Source: UBA668 sp043740085 (GTDB lineage: Bacteria; Actinomycetota; Acidimicrobiia; Acidimicrobiales; Ilumatobacteraceae). From it: DNA of 22,806 nucleotides. Positions 14,993 through 22,760 of this stretch are shown here, one piece after another; positions within the stretch are counted from its first letter, which is position 1; each line of letters starts with the position of its first letter. A program made the position numbers and the translations under genes. The stretch is taken from NCBI GenBank assembly GCA_043740085.1, contig JAYUCY010000048.1, positions 1 to 22,806 of the forward strand, in the 5' to 3' direction. The notes under the pieces were generated by a model that did no database searches, was not told the DNA's origin, and saw only the letters and a list, made by a program, of their open reading frames with translations.

Positions 14993-14999
14993 TCGAATC

Positions 15000-15620
15000 G
15001 TGAATGGGTTCCACCCACGCCGACATGAGCTGACAAAGGGCGAACGCACTCGCGAGCGTCTGCTTCGCTCGGCCGTCGATCGATTCGGAACGTACGGCTA
15101 TCGGTCGACATCGGTCAGCCAGCTCAGCCGCGACGCGGGCCTCACGCCGGCCGCCGCCTATGCGTACTTCGAGGACAAGGAGACGTTCTGGTTGGCCGCG
15201 ATTCAAGCCGATCTTGATGCCCTCCGCCAGGAAGTCATCGCCAGCGTGACTGACAGCGAGCGTCCGATTGTCGACTCGATGCTTGCGCTCGTCGATGGGC
15301 TGCAGCGGCACGCACTGGCGCGCCGGGTGATGGTGGAGGGTTCGCCGCACGACCTGCAATTGGTGCTCACCCACCCGCTGTTCGCCGCCACCACCAGAGC
15401 GGTTGCGCAAGGCCTCGCCGCACGTCAGGCGGCGGGAACTCTGCCACCGAACGCAGAGCCAGAGCAGATGGCGCTCGGAATGGAGACCATCATCTTCTCG
15501 CTCGTCCTGTCGGTCGTACGTGCGGGAATTGAGAGCGCTCCTGAGCGAATCGATGCCGTTGTGGCGCTCCTCCAGTCAGTGATGGGTGGGCCGCCGACCC
15601 CTCACGAGCGGCGCCGCTGA
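15000..15620 (+). CDS. TetR/AcrR family transcriptional regulator
   Basis: The regulator has 206 residues from the GTG at 15000, or 216 from an ATG at 14970. The later start fits the leaderless promoter pattern, and the GGAG before 14970 is too close to the ATG to work as a Shine-Dalgarno. The HTH lies at about 13-60, with TKGERTRERLLRSAVDRFG leading into SVSQLSRDAGLTPAAAYAYFEDKE (read in parts). The recognition helix carries the TPAAAYAYF motif typical of TetR. The C-terminal domain is helical, with a hydrophobic stretch near 160-175. The gene stands alone between tRNA-Arg and a GGDEF gene, and its target is unknown; autoregulation or control of the GGDEF gene 47 nt downstream are the simplest options. 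Confidence 0.88.
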   Translation: MNGFHPRRHELTKGERTRERLLRSAVDRFGTYGYRSTSVSQLSRDAGLTPAAAYAYFEDKETFWLAAIQADLDALRQEVIASVTDSERPIVDSMLALVDGLQRHALARRVMVEGSPHDLQLVLTHPLFAATTRAVAQGLAARQAAGTLPPNAEPEQMALGMETIIFSLVLSVVRAGIESAPERIDAVVALLQSVMGGPPTPHERRR

Positions 15621-15667
15621 CTCTCAAGCTTCGGCCAAGATCGCGCAGGTTCAGCCACCGCACGCCG

Positions 15668-16438
15668 ATGAAGTCCGTAATGACTAGTGGCGCAACGTTG
15701 CACGGTGGCAAGTTCTCACGACGGAAACGCGACCCGAAGAGTGGGTCATGGCCGGTGTTGTGTCTCGTGATGGTTGTTGTGGTGGGGCTGGTGTCGGTGG
15801 CGAGAGTCCTCAGCGAGCACGCGGCCGGCGCCACGGCGCGCTGGGTGTGGTTCGTCGTGCTCGTCACCATTTTTGTTTTCGGCTTGGTGGCCGTACCGCT
15901 GCGACTGTTGCTCGTGCGGCAGCAGCGAGGCTTGTTGGATGCGACCCACATTGCCCGCCAGCAAGCGGTGACGGATCCGTTGACCGGCCTGCTCAATCGT
16001 CGCAGCCTCGATGAGATCGTGCGCAGTCTGCTGCACGGGGGGGTTGAGTTCTCGGTGTCCATTTGCGACCTTGACTTGTTCAAGCAGCTCAATGACAACT
16101 ATGGCCACGACGTCGGCGATCGCGCCCTGCGGCTCTTCGCCACGACCTTGCGCGGCGTGGTTCGCAATGGTGACTTCGTGGCCCGAATGGGAGGGGATGA
16201 GTTCGTCATCATTCTTCCGGACTCTGCCAGACTCAACGGACTCGACGTCCTCCAACGTGCCCGGCTACACCTCGGTGCGCTGCAGAGCACCGACCCGATG
16301 CCGAACTTCACGTTCAGCGCCGGTGTCGCCGATACGACGGAGGAGGTTGACTGGGCGCGATTGCTGAGGCTGGCAGATCAACGGCTACTCGCCGCGAAAA
16401 GGGCGGGCCGCGATCGAGTGCTGGCCTCGATGGCGTAG
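15668..16438 (+). CDS. Membrane-anchored diguanylate cyclase (GGDEF domain)
   Basis: This 256-residue protein has a short basic N-terminus, two membrane segments at about 28-46 and 57-78, a short connecting helix, and a GGDEF domain from about 98 to the end. The active-site motif is intact: RMGGDEF with GGDEF at 175-179. An RxxD product-inhibition site (RNGD, 166-169) sits five residues before it, so feedback by c-di-GMP is expected. TDPLTGLLNRRSLDE and DLDLFKQLNDNYGHDVGD are typical substrate-binding stretches. There is no PAS, GAF or other sensory domain beyond the two membrane helices, so the input signal would have to come through the membrane part or through dimerisation. No EAL partner is present in the window. 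Confidence 0.92.
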   Translation: MKSVMTSGATLHGGKFSRRKRDPKSGSWPVLCLVMVVVVGLVSVARVLSEHAAGATARWVWFVVLVTIFVFGLVAVPLRLLLVRQQRGLLDATHIARQQAVTDPLTGLLNRRSLDEIVRSLLHGGVEFSVSICDLDLFKQLNDNYGHDVGDRALRLFATTLRGVVRNGDFVARMGGDEFVIILPDSARLNGLDVLQRARLHLGALQSTDPMPNFTFSAGVADTTEEVDWARLLRLADQRLLAAKRAGRDRVLASMA

Positions 16439-16458
16439 GAAATTTGGGATATTCGGCC

Positions 16459-16485
16459 TACCCTGGGGCAGCCCCCTGGGGGCTG
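16459..16485 (+). promoter_or_regulatory. carD leader: -10 box TACCCT followed by a GC palindrome
   Basis: TACCCT (16459-16464) could be the -10 of the carD promoter. It is followed by a 17-bp perfect palindrome with 8-nt arms CAGCCCCC (16469-16476) and GGGGGCTG (16478-16485) around a central T, which would fall at or just after the transcription start. It has no U-run, so it is unlikely to terminate the GGDEF gene. It may act as an operator or as a 5'-end mRNA hairpin. The -35 is not obvious. Confidence 0.4.
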
Positions 16486-16510
16486 GAAACCAACTTGCGT
16501 GAGGTCGAGA

Positions 16511-17035
16511 GTGAAGTTCAAAAAGGGCGACACCGTCATCTATCCGCAGCACGGTGCATGCATCGTCGTGGGAACCAAGAAGATGGAGGCCTTCGGCAGT
16601 CTGCAGGAGTACCTCATCTTGAAGACCGTCATCAATGAGATGACGCTCTCGGTGCCCACACTGAAGGCGAGCGAAGTGGGCGTTCGTCCCCCGGTCAACC
16701 CGGAGGAGCTGGAAGACCTCGTAGCGGTGCTCAGCAAGCCCGACCCGCGCGTGCCGTCCAACTGGAGCCGCCGGTTCAAGAACCACCAGGAGAAGCTGAA
16801 GAGCGGCGACGTGTACCAGGTGGCTGAGGTTGTTCGGAACCTCGCCGCCCGTAATCGTGATGCTTCACTGTCGGCGGCCGAGCGAACCATGTACGACCGT
16901 GCTCGCATCAACCTGATCAGTGAGATTGCGCCTGCGCTCAAGGTCAGCGCCGAGGAAGCCGAACGCTACCTCGATGAGGCGCTCGCCAAGGGTGTCTTGA
17001 AGCCTGCGAAGGAACCAGCCAAGAAGAAGGCCTAA
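16511..17035 (+). CDS. carD: CarD family RNA polymerase-binding transcription factor
   Basis: This 174-residue protein binds the beta subunit of RNA polymerase and stabilises open complexes, notably at rRNA promoters. The N-terminal Tudor-like RNAP-interaction domain begins MKFKKGDTVIYPQHGAC, the family signature. The C-terminal helical DNA-binding domain contains the promoter-wedge Trp85 (PSNWSRRFK), at the same position as in the Mycobacterium tuberculosis protein. The GTG at 16511 follows GAGG by 6 nt and starts the canonical sequence; a GTG four codons earlier is less likely. A Lys/Ala/Pro-rich tail of about 12 residues extends beyond the mycobacterial form. Confidence 0.93.
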   Translation: MKFKKGDTVIYPQHGACIVVGTKKMEAFGSLQEYLILKTVINEMTLSVPTLKASEVGVRPPVNPEELEDLVAVLSKPDPRVPSNWSRRFKNHQEKLKSGDVYQVAEVVRNLAARNRDASLSAAERTMYDRARINLISEIAPALKVSAEEAERYLDEALAKGVLKPAKEPAKKKA

Positions 17036-17053
17036 GTTTCGCGCTGCGCCGTC

Positions 17054-17059
17054 TAACCT
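17054..17059 (+). promoter_or_regulatory. -10 box TAACCT for a leaderless glutamine-synthetase-like gene
   Basis: TAACCT is followed by 7 nt and the ATG at 17067, without a Shine-Dalgarno. It lies only 19 nt after the carD stop, so this gene probably has its own promoter. Confidence 0.4.
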
Positions 17060-17066
17060 CGCACAC

Positions 17067-18443
17067 ATGACCGCACCAGGCATGCTCACTCGCGAAGAAC
17101 TTGAATCCCTCATCCGCAACGGTCACGTTGACACGGTGCTGATGGTGTTCCCCGATCTTCAAGGCAGGTTGGTCGGCAAGCGCACCACCGGTCGTTTCTT
17201 CCTGCAGAGCGTGGCCGACGCCGGTACCGAAAACTGCGACTACCTCATCGCCTGCGACATGGACAACAACCCCGTCGCGGGCTACCGCTTCACCAGCTAC
17301 GAGCAGGGCTACGGCGACATGTTGGCCAAGGCCGACTGGAACACCGTTCGCCTGATTCCGTGGGTCGAAAAGACCGCGATGATCATGTGCGATCTGCTGG
17401 ATGTCGACTCGGGCAAGCTGGTGGAGGTGGCGCCGCGCAGCATTCTGCAGGCGCAGGTCGACGCGGCCGCCGAGATGGGCTTCCTGCCGATGGTGGCCAG
17501 CGAGATCGAGTTCTACCTGTTCAAGGACACCTACGACGAGGCCCACGACAAGGGCTATCGCGACCTCAAGCCGCACTCGCCATGGCTGGAGGACTACCAC
17601 ATCCTGCAAACCACCAAGGACGAGTACATCCTCGGAGCAATTCGTCGCGGTCTGGAAGCCGCTGGTGTGCCGGTCGAGTTCAGCAAGGGTGAAGCTGGTA
17701 AGGGTCAGCACGAAATCAATCTCGACTACACCACCGCAGTCGAAATGGCCGACCGCAACAGCGTCTACAAGCTGGCCGCGAAGGAGATCGCACACTTCAA
17801 CGGTCGCTCCGTCAGCTTCATGGCGAAGTACGACTTCAACGACACCGGGTCGTCATGCCATATCCATTCCAGCCTGTGGTCGATGGATGGCGAGACCGCC
17901 GTGTTCGACGATCATCACGGTCCGCACGGTATGAGTGAGACGTTCCAGCACTACCTGGCCGGCCAGATCGCGACCGCACGCGAGTTCAGCCTGCTCTGGG
18001 CGCCCACCATCAATAGCTACAAGCGGTTCCAGCTTGGCTCGTGGGCGCCGACGGGCGTTGGCTGGGGCATCGACAACCGCACCCTCGGCTTCCGCAAGGT
18101 CGGCCATGGCAAGGGCACCCGGGTCGAGTGCCGCATCCCCGGCAGCGACGCCAACAGCTACTTCGCATTCGCCGGCACGCTGGCCGGCGGCCTGTACGGC
18201 ATCAAGAACAAGCTGCCGCTGGGCGAGGCGTTCATGGGTAACGGCTATGACGCACCGGACATTCCGCGCATCCCGTGGAACATCGTCGACGCCATCAACC
18301 TCTGGGAGAACAGCACCATCGCCAAGGAATCATTCGGTGAGGAAGTGCACCATCACATCCTCACGATGGCGAAGGCCGAATGGGAAGCGTTCAACCACAC
18401 CGTCACCGACTGGGAACTTCGCCGCTATTGGGAGCGCATCTAG
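17067..18443 (+). CDS. Glutamine synthetase family protein (putative gamma-glutamyl-amine ligase)
   Basis: This 458-residue ATP-dependent ligase has the glutamine synthetase fold. Metal- and substrate-binding elements are readable: SEIEFYL (Glu146, Glu148), EAGKGQHEINL (Glu209, Glu216), SCHIHSSL (His265, His267), NSYKRF and VECRIPGSDANSY. The pattern differs from GlnA of ammonia assimilation: GKGQHE replaces the usual PGQ-E form, the adenylylation loop of type I-beta enzymes is not seen, and the GSWAPTGVGWG segment is typical of GlnA-like enzymes. Such enzymes join glutamate to amines or polyamines. The amine is unknown. The gene is convergent with the EEP-family gene, with 21 nt between the stops. 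Confidence 0.85.
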   Translation: MTAPGMLTREELESLIRNGHVDTVLMVFPDLQGRLVGKRTTGRFFLQSVADAGTENCDYLIACDMDNNPVAGYRFTSYEQGYGDMLAKADWNTVRLIPWVEKTAMIMCDLLDVDSGKLVEVAPRSILQAQVDAAAEMGFLPMVASEIEFYLFKDTYDEAHDKGYRDLKPHSPWLEDYHILQTTKDEYILGAIRRGLEAAGVPVEFSKGEAGKGQHEINLDYTTAVEMADRNSVYKLAAKEIAHFNGRSVSFMAKYDFNDTGSSCHIHSSLWSMDGETAVFDDHHGPHGMSETFQHYLAGQIATAREFSLLWAPTINSYKRFQLGSWAPTGVGWGIDNRTLGFRKVGHGKGTRVECRIPGSDANSYFAFAGTLAGGLYGIKNKLPLGEAFMGNGYDAPDIPRIPWNIVDAINLWENSTIAKESFGEEVHHHILTMAKAEWEAFNHTVTDWELRRYWERI

Positions 18444-18464
18444 ACGTCCCATGGCCGCAGGGTG

Positions 18465-19178
18465 TCAGGGCTGAAACTCGACGAGCACCGGAAGGTGATC
18501 GCTGAGGCGCGCCCAGAGCTCGCCGCCTGCTGGCGTATGCGAGGTCAGCAGCGTGGCGGCGCGCGGCAGCAGCACGTAGTCGATGCGCTGCGACGGCGCG
18601 ATTGACGGATTGGTGACCGTCCCGCCGGCATCGAACAGGCCAGCTGCGCGGAACTCGCGGAGTACTTCGATCTCACTGTCATCGGCGGTATTGAGATCTC
18701 CTGTGACGATCTTGCACGACGCCGGGTCGGCGCGAACCCGGTCGGCAACCCGCTTCGCCTGCGCCAGACGTTCGTCGGCGTCGTGGCTGGCGAGGTGGGT
18801 ATTAAACACCCGCAGTGCGCCGTCGCGGCGCGTGATGGTGGCCGCCAACAACACCCGATGCTTGTACACCCAAGTGCTGACACCGGGGGAGATGGTGGTG
18901 CGCATCCGTGCCGACACCGACCACGGCGACAGAATGCCGATGCCTTCGGCTCGCCACCACAGCAGCGGTGAGTATGGATAGTGCTTGCGAGCCCAGGCGT
19001 AGTGCCAACCGAGCTGTTTGGCCAATCGGCGCACCTGTGCCCGCTGCACCTCCTGTAGCGCCACGACGTCGGGCTGCTCGCCGCGGAGCACGGAAGCGAT
19101 TTCGCTGACATCGGGGTGACGCGCACCCAGAATGTTCCAGGTCATCACCCGCCACGGCGTTGCAGTCGCATCTGTCAT
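18465..19178 (-). CDS. Endonuclease/exonuclease/phosphatase (EEP) family hydrolase
   Basis: The protein has 237 residues and an intact DNase I-like phosphodiesterase/phosphatase active site: Asn15 (TWNILG), Glu43 (LQEVQ), NTHLASH with His128, GDLNTA with Asp161 and Asn163, and the terminal SDHLPV with Asp227 and His228. There is no signal peptide, so it is probably cytoplasmic. Members hydrolyse nucleic acids, phospholipids or inositol phosphates, and the substrate cannot be told here. The start at 19178 is close to the SDR promoter, leaving a 39-bp divergent spacer. No Shine-Dalgarno is evident. Confidence 0.88.
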   Translation of the reverse strand: MTDATATPWRVMTWNILGARHPDVSEIASVLRGEQPDVVALQEVQRAQVRRLAKQLGWHYAWARKHYPYSPLLWWRAEGIGILSPWSVSARMRTTISPGVSTWVYKHRVLLAATITRRDGALRVFNTHLASHDADERLAQAKRVADRVRADPASCKIVTGDLNTADDSEIEVLREFRAAGLFDAGGTVTNPSIAPSQRIDYVLLPRAATLLTSHTPAGGELWARLSDHLPVLVEFQP

Positions 19179-19180
19179 TG

Positions 19181-19209
19181 CTGACCAGTTTGCCGTTGTC
19201 CGCTACCGT
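19181..19209 (+). promoter_or_regulatory. SDR gene promoter (CTGACC / TACCGT), probably leaderless
   Basis: The -35-like CTGACC (19181-19186) and -10 TACCGT (19204-19209) are 17 nt apart. The ATG at 19218 follows the -10 by 8 nt, so the transcript would begin at or within a base or two of the start codon. Confidence 0.45.
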
Positions 19210-19217
19210 GATACACC

Positions 19218-20003
19218 ATGAGTCGTCTGTCAGGCAAAGTTGCCATCATCACCGGTGCATCGTCGGGTTTGGGTCGCGTAGGGGCCGAGCGGTTTGCCGC
19301 AGAAGGCGCAATGGTGGTGATTGCGGATATCACCGATGGCGATGATGCTGTCGAAGCCATCTCCGCTGCAGGTGGCGAGGCCAGCTTCGTGCGCTGCGAT
19401 GTCACCGACGAAGCGTCAGTGGAGAACGCGGTCAACTTCGCCGTCGAGACCTACGGCGGGCTGCACGTGCTCTACAACAACGCCGGCGTGATGTTGGGCG
19501 ACGACGACAACCCGGTCACCACCAGCGTCGAGACGTATCAGAAGACGATGGACATCAATGTGCTGGGAACGCTGCTGGGCTGTAAGTACGCCATTCCGGC
19601 GATGCAAGCCAGCGCCAAGGAGTGCGGCGAGGCGGGCAGCATTGTCAACGTCGCCTCGTTCGTGGCGCACATGGGTGCCGCTACCCCGCAGATTGCATAC
19701 ACCGCGTCGAAGGGTGCCGTGCTGGCCATGACCCGCGAGATCGCCGTCATCTACGCGCGTCAGGGCGTGCGCGCGAACGCACTGTGCCCTGGGCCGATCA
19801 TGACCCCGCTGCTGGCCAAGTTCCTCAGCGACGACGCCAAGCGCAACCGTCGTCTGGTGCACATTCCGATGGGCCGGTTCGGCGAGCCAGTGGAGATTGC
19901 CAACGGCGCGTTGTTCCTTGCCAGCAACGAGTCCAGCTGGATGACCGGCCAGTCGCTGATCATTGACGGTGGCATCACTGCCGCGTACGTCACGCCGGAG
20001 TGA
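19218..20003 (+). CDS. Short-chain dehydrogenase/reductase (classical SDR)
   Basis: This 261-residue NAD(P)-dependent oxidoreductase has the cofactor loop TGASSGLG (12-19), Asp61 in CDVTD, NNAG (87-90), Asn114, and the catalytic Ser147 and Tyr161-x3-Lys165. CPGPIMTPLL and a C-terminal MTGQSLIIDGGITAAY match classical SDRs. Asp37 after the second strand (VIADI) suggests NAD rather than NADP. The substrate is unknown. The stop overlaps the start of the PLP decarboxylase by 4 nt (GTGA), so the two are translated together and probably act in one pathway. Confidence 0.93.
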   Translation: MSRLSGKVAIITGASSGLGRVGAERFAAEGAMVVIADITDGDDAVEAISAAGGEASFVRCDVTDEASVENAVNFAVETYGGLHVLYNNAGVMLGDDDNPVTTSVETYQKTMDINVLGTLLGCKYAIPAMQASAKECGEAGSIVNVASFVAHMGAATPQIAYTASKGAVLAMTREIAVIYARQGVRANALCPGPIMTPLLAKFLSDDAKRNRRLVHIPMGRFGEPVEIANGALFLASNESSWMTGQSLIIDGGITAAYVTPE

Positions 20004-21337
20004 GCGACTCGAGCTTGCACGGCGCTGACAGCGCGACGGGCGATCTTGACGAGCGCGCAATTCAGTGGATTCGCGCTCGCCTTGCGAACTCGAGTGTCGG
20101 TGTCATCGGCAACAAGGGTCAGCTTGACGTTGCCCTCGCCGGGTCGATCACCGAAGACGGCCTCGGTCTCGATGGGGCGTGGGACATGTTCCGCGACGTC
20201 TTGGCGCCGGCCAATATCGGGCTTGATAGCGAGCGCTTTCTGGCGTTCATTCCGCTGTCGCCGTCGGTGGCGGGCGTCTGGATGGACGCTATGTGCGGTG
20301 CCGCCAACTTTTCCGCCGAATCGTGGTTGGAGGGCGCGGGCGCTGTTGCGGCCGAGAACCAGGTGCTCGATCTGCTGGTCGGCACCGCGGGCATGCCTGT
20401 CGGCGCGGCCGGCTGCTTCATGAGTGGTGGCAGTATCGGCAACCTGTCGGCGTTGGCTGTTGCGCGCGATCAGGCTGGTGGGCGGCGCACCGTGGTGATG
20501 GCCGACACCGCGCACGCATCGGTGAACAACGCCCTGCGCATCCTCGGTCTCGATGCTCTGGAGGTGCCCACTGGGCCGGACTGTCGGTTGACCGGCGCGT
20601 CCGTTCGCGCGGCCATCGGCGACCGCACCGACATCGCAGCGATCGTCGCTGCCGGCGGCTCCACAAACGCCGGCGTCATCGACGATCTTGCTGGTTGCGC
20701 CGACGTTGCTCAGCAGCTGGACGCATGGTTTCACGTCGATGGTGCCTACGGGCTGACGGCGATGCTGTTGCCCGAGTTGCGGCCAAGGTTCGACGGCATC
20801 GAGCGTGCCGACTCATTCATCGTCGACCCACACAAGTGGATGTTCGCGCCGGCCGGCTCGTGCGCGTTGGTGTACCGCCAGCCACGACTAGCCCGCGAGA
20901 CGCACACGCAGCACGGGCCGTACATCGCTGTGCTGCGCACCGATGACGACGCGTACAACCCATGTGACCTGGGCTATCAGCTCACTCGCCGCGCCAGCGG
21001 GTTGCCGATCTGGTTTGCGATGGCGTTGCACGGGCTGGAAGCGCATCGTGTCGCTATTCGCCATGGCATCACGTTGGCTGCCCGCATGGCCGCAGCATTG
21101 GATGCCCACCCGATGACCGAGCTAATTCTGGAGCCTGAGCTGGGTGTGGTGCTGTTTCGCCGCGAAGGCTGGGGCCGCGACGAGTGGGCCGCGTGGGCGG
21201 GCGGCCTGCTGCAGAACCAGGTTGCGTTCGTTGCTCCCAGCACGTATCGCGGTGAGCCGATGGGACGGCTGGTGTTCATGCACCCGCGCACTCCCTTGTC
21301 CATCGTCGACGAACTGATGGCCAGCCTCGTCGGCTGA
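20000..21337 (+). CDS. Pyridoxal-phosphate-dependent decarboxylase (group II / DOPA-decarboxylase-like)
   Basis: This 445-residue fold-type I PLP enzyme has MSGGSIGNLSAL (cofactor phosphate loop), stacking His172 (TAHASV), HVDGAYG with Asp247, which contacts the pyridine nitrogen, and Schiff-base Lys279 in FIVDPHKWMF. Relatives decarboxylate aromatic amino acids, glutamate, aspartate or diamino acids, or act as sphingosine-phosphate-lyase-like enzymes. The substrate cannot be fixed from sequence alone. The GTG at 20000 is chosen for its 4-nt overlap with the SDR stop. About 100 nt later an independent gene starts. Confidence 0.88.
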   Translation: MSDSSLHGADSATGDLDERAIQWIRARLANSSVGVIGNKGQLDVALAGSITEDGLGLDGAWDMFRDVLAPANIGLDSERFLAFIPLSPSVAGVWMDAMCGAANFSAESWLEGAGAVAAENQVLDLLVGTAGMPVGAAGCFMSGGSIGNLSALAVARDQAGGRRTVVMADTAHASVNNALRILGLDALEVPTGPDCRLTGASVRAAIGDRTDIAAIVAAGGSTNAGVIDDLAGCADVAQQLDAWFHVDGAYGLTAMLLPELRPRFDGIERADSFIVDPHKWMFAPAGSCALVYRQPRLARETHTQHGPYIAVLRTDDDAYNPCDLGYQLTRRASGLPIWFAMALHGLEAHRVAIRHGITLAARMAAALDAHPMTELILEPELGVVLFRREGWGRDEWAAWAGGLLQNQVAFVAPSTYRGEPMGRLVFMHPRTPLSIVDELMASLVG

Positions 21338-21440
21338 ACGTCAGAACAGCAGTGTGGTCATTGTGGCGGATCGTCGAACGTTCGCCAGCCATTCAGCCGG
21401 TTGTACAGCTCGTGCCTTCGTGACCGGCAAGAATGGGACA

Positions 21441-22313
21441 ATGAGTTCTGTCGCCTTCATTGGCCTTGGCGTAATGGGCACGCCGATGGCCCGCCATCTT
21501 GCTGCCGCCGGCCACCAGGTCACCGTCTACAACCGCACGCCGGAGAAGGCGTTGGCGTGGGTTGCGCTGTACGGAAATCGGGCGGCTCCCACTCCGCGAG
21601 AGGCTGCAGAGGGTGTCGAATTCGTGTTCCTCTGCGTCGGCGACGACAACGATGTTCGCGACGTCGTGTACGGCCCCGATGGTGCGCTGGCTGGTGCGGG
21701 CGCCGGTGCGGTGCTGATTGACCACACGACGGCCTCGGCTGAGGTAGCGAAGGAACTGGCGGAGGCTGCCGCCGAGTTCGGCGTCGGATTCGTTGATGCC
21801 CCGGTGTCGGGCGGGCAGGCCGGCGCCGAGAACGGCCAGCTCACCATCATGTGCGGCGCTGACGACGAGGCCTTCTACGAACTGGCCAAACCGGTGATGG
21901 GCGCGTATGCCAAGGCAAGCGCGCTGATGGGCGCCGCCGGCTCCGGGCAGTTGACGAAGATGGTCAACCAGATCCTCATCGCCGGCATCGTGCAGGGCTT
22001 GGCTGAAGGCCTCAACTTCGCGGTCAAGGCCGGGCTTGATCCCGAGCAGGTCACCGAAGTGATCAAGTACGGCGCAGCCCAGAGCTGGCAGCTGGAGAAC
22101 CGTGGCCGCACGATGGTGCGCGACGAATTCGACTTTGGGTTCGCAGTTGAATGGATGCGCAAAGACCTCGCCATCGTGCTGGACGAGGCGCACCGCAACG
22201 GTGCCCGCCTGCCGGTGACGGCACTCATCGATCAGTTCTACGCGCAGGTTATTGCGCGCGGTGGCAAGCGCTGGGACACGAGCAGCTTGATCAACCTGCT
22301 TGCCAACGACTGA
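21441..22313 (+). CDS. NAD(P)-dependent beta-hydroxyacid dehydrogenase (3-hydroxyisobutyrate dehydrogenase family)
   Basis: The enzyme has 290 residues, the usual family length. The Rossmann loop is GLGVMG (8-13), followed by VYNRTPEK, whose Asn31-Arg32 suggests NADP preference. The substrate motif DAPVSGG is at 119-125, and the catalytic GxxGxGxxxKxxxN is present as GAAGSGQLTKMVN with Lys173 and Asn176. Members reduce or oxidise 3-hydroxyisobutyrate, tartronate semialdehyde, succinic semialdehyde or similar short acids. The ATG at 21441 starts the Rossmann strand directly; an in-frame GTG at 21354 adds 29 residues unlike the family. An AAGAAT 6 nt before the ATG may be a weak -10. The stop lies in a 15-bp tandem repeat. 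Confidence 0.92.
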   Translation: MSSVAFIGLGVMGTPMARHLAAAGHQVTVYNRTPEKALAWVALYGNRAAPTPREAAEGVEFVFLCVGDDNDVRDVVYGPDGALAGAGAGAVLIDHTTASAEVAKELAEAAAEFGVGFVDAPVSGGQAGAENGQLTIMCGADDEAFYELAKPVMGAYAKASALMGAAGSGQLTKMVNQILIAGIVQGLAEGLNFAVKAGLDPEQVTEVIKYGAAQSWQLENRGRTMVRDEFDFGFAVEWMRKDLAIVLDEAHRNGARLPVTALIDQFYAQVIARGGKRWDTSSLINLLAND

Positions 22314-22331
22314 CTCGCCAACGACTGACTC
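22302..22331. repeat. 15-bp tandem duplication across a stop codon
   Basis: Two perfect copies of GCCAACGACTGACTC lie head to tail (22302-22316 and 22317-22331). The first contains the last codons and TGA of the beta-hydroxyacid dehydrogenase gene and the second lies just after it. The coding sequence is unchanged because the first stop still ends translation. It looks like a recent slippage event. Confidence 0.85.
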
Positions 22332-22760
22332 GGGTTGTCCCAGGTCGATAGCCGACGGCTTGTGTTGGCGAATGATGTCGCCCCACACGATCCGCTGCGA
22401 ACCGTCTATGTGCGCTGCGACAGCCTGCATGGCAGCGTCTCCGACGCCTGCCGGGTCGATCACCGGCATGCCCATGTCGTTGATGAACGACTGCGCGTCC
22501 GTGGGCACCAGCGGCGTGTTGACGAAGCCGGGGCAGATGGCGCGCACGCACGCAGGTGCACCATGTCCAGTGGTGGCAGCGAACTGATCAGAGCGGCCCA
22601 GGCACCCAGTCGCTGACGTCGAGCTGCAGCTCGTCGCTGGACTGCGGGCTGAGGTCGGCCACGTAGACCGTGGCGCCCTCGCCGCGATAGCGAGCGGCGC
22701 ACGCCTTCCCAATCCCGCTCGACCCGCCGGTCACCACTACATGCTGCCGACGACTGGTCG
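22320..22760 (-). pseudogene. Broken SDR gene (central deletion and frameshifts)
   Basis: Reading the minus strand from the window edge, one frame gives QHVVVTGGSSGIGKA and then a Rossmann core ending ELQLDVSDW (about 22760-22606), after which the frame stops. A different frame gives RAICPGFVNTPL and a typical SDR C-terminal region, with a WGDIIRQHKPSA stretch (about 22547-22320). Roughly 100-120 residues between them are missing, including the NNAG strand and the catalytic Ser-Tyr-Lys. No start codon is in frame with the N-terminal part, although a GTG one frame away (GTGAGCCGACC) fits a normal SDR start, which points to another frameshift. It is either a decayed gene or poor sequence at a contig end. 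It is convergent with the neighbouring dehydrogenase gene. Confidence 0.7.

Noticed and set aside
14835..14999. tRNA-Arg as the attachment site of an integrated element
   Set aside because: No integrase, no repeat of the tRNA 3' end and no change in gene character are visible downstream.
19760..20734. Minus-strand open frame opposite the SDR and PLP decarboxylase
   Set aside because: It spans two well-supported genes and has no recognisable motif.
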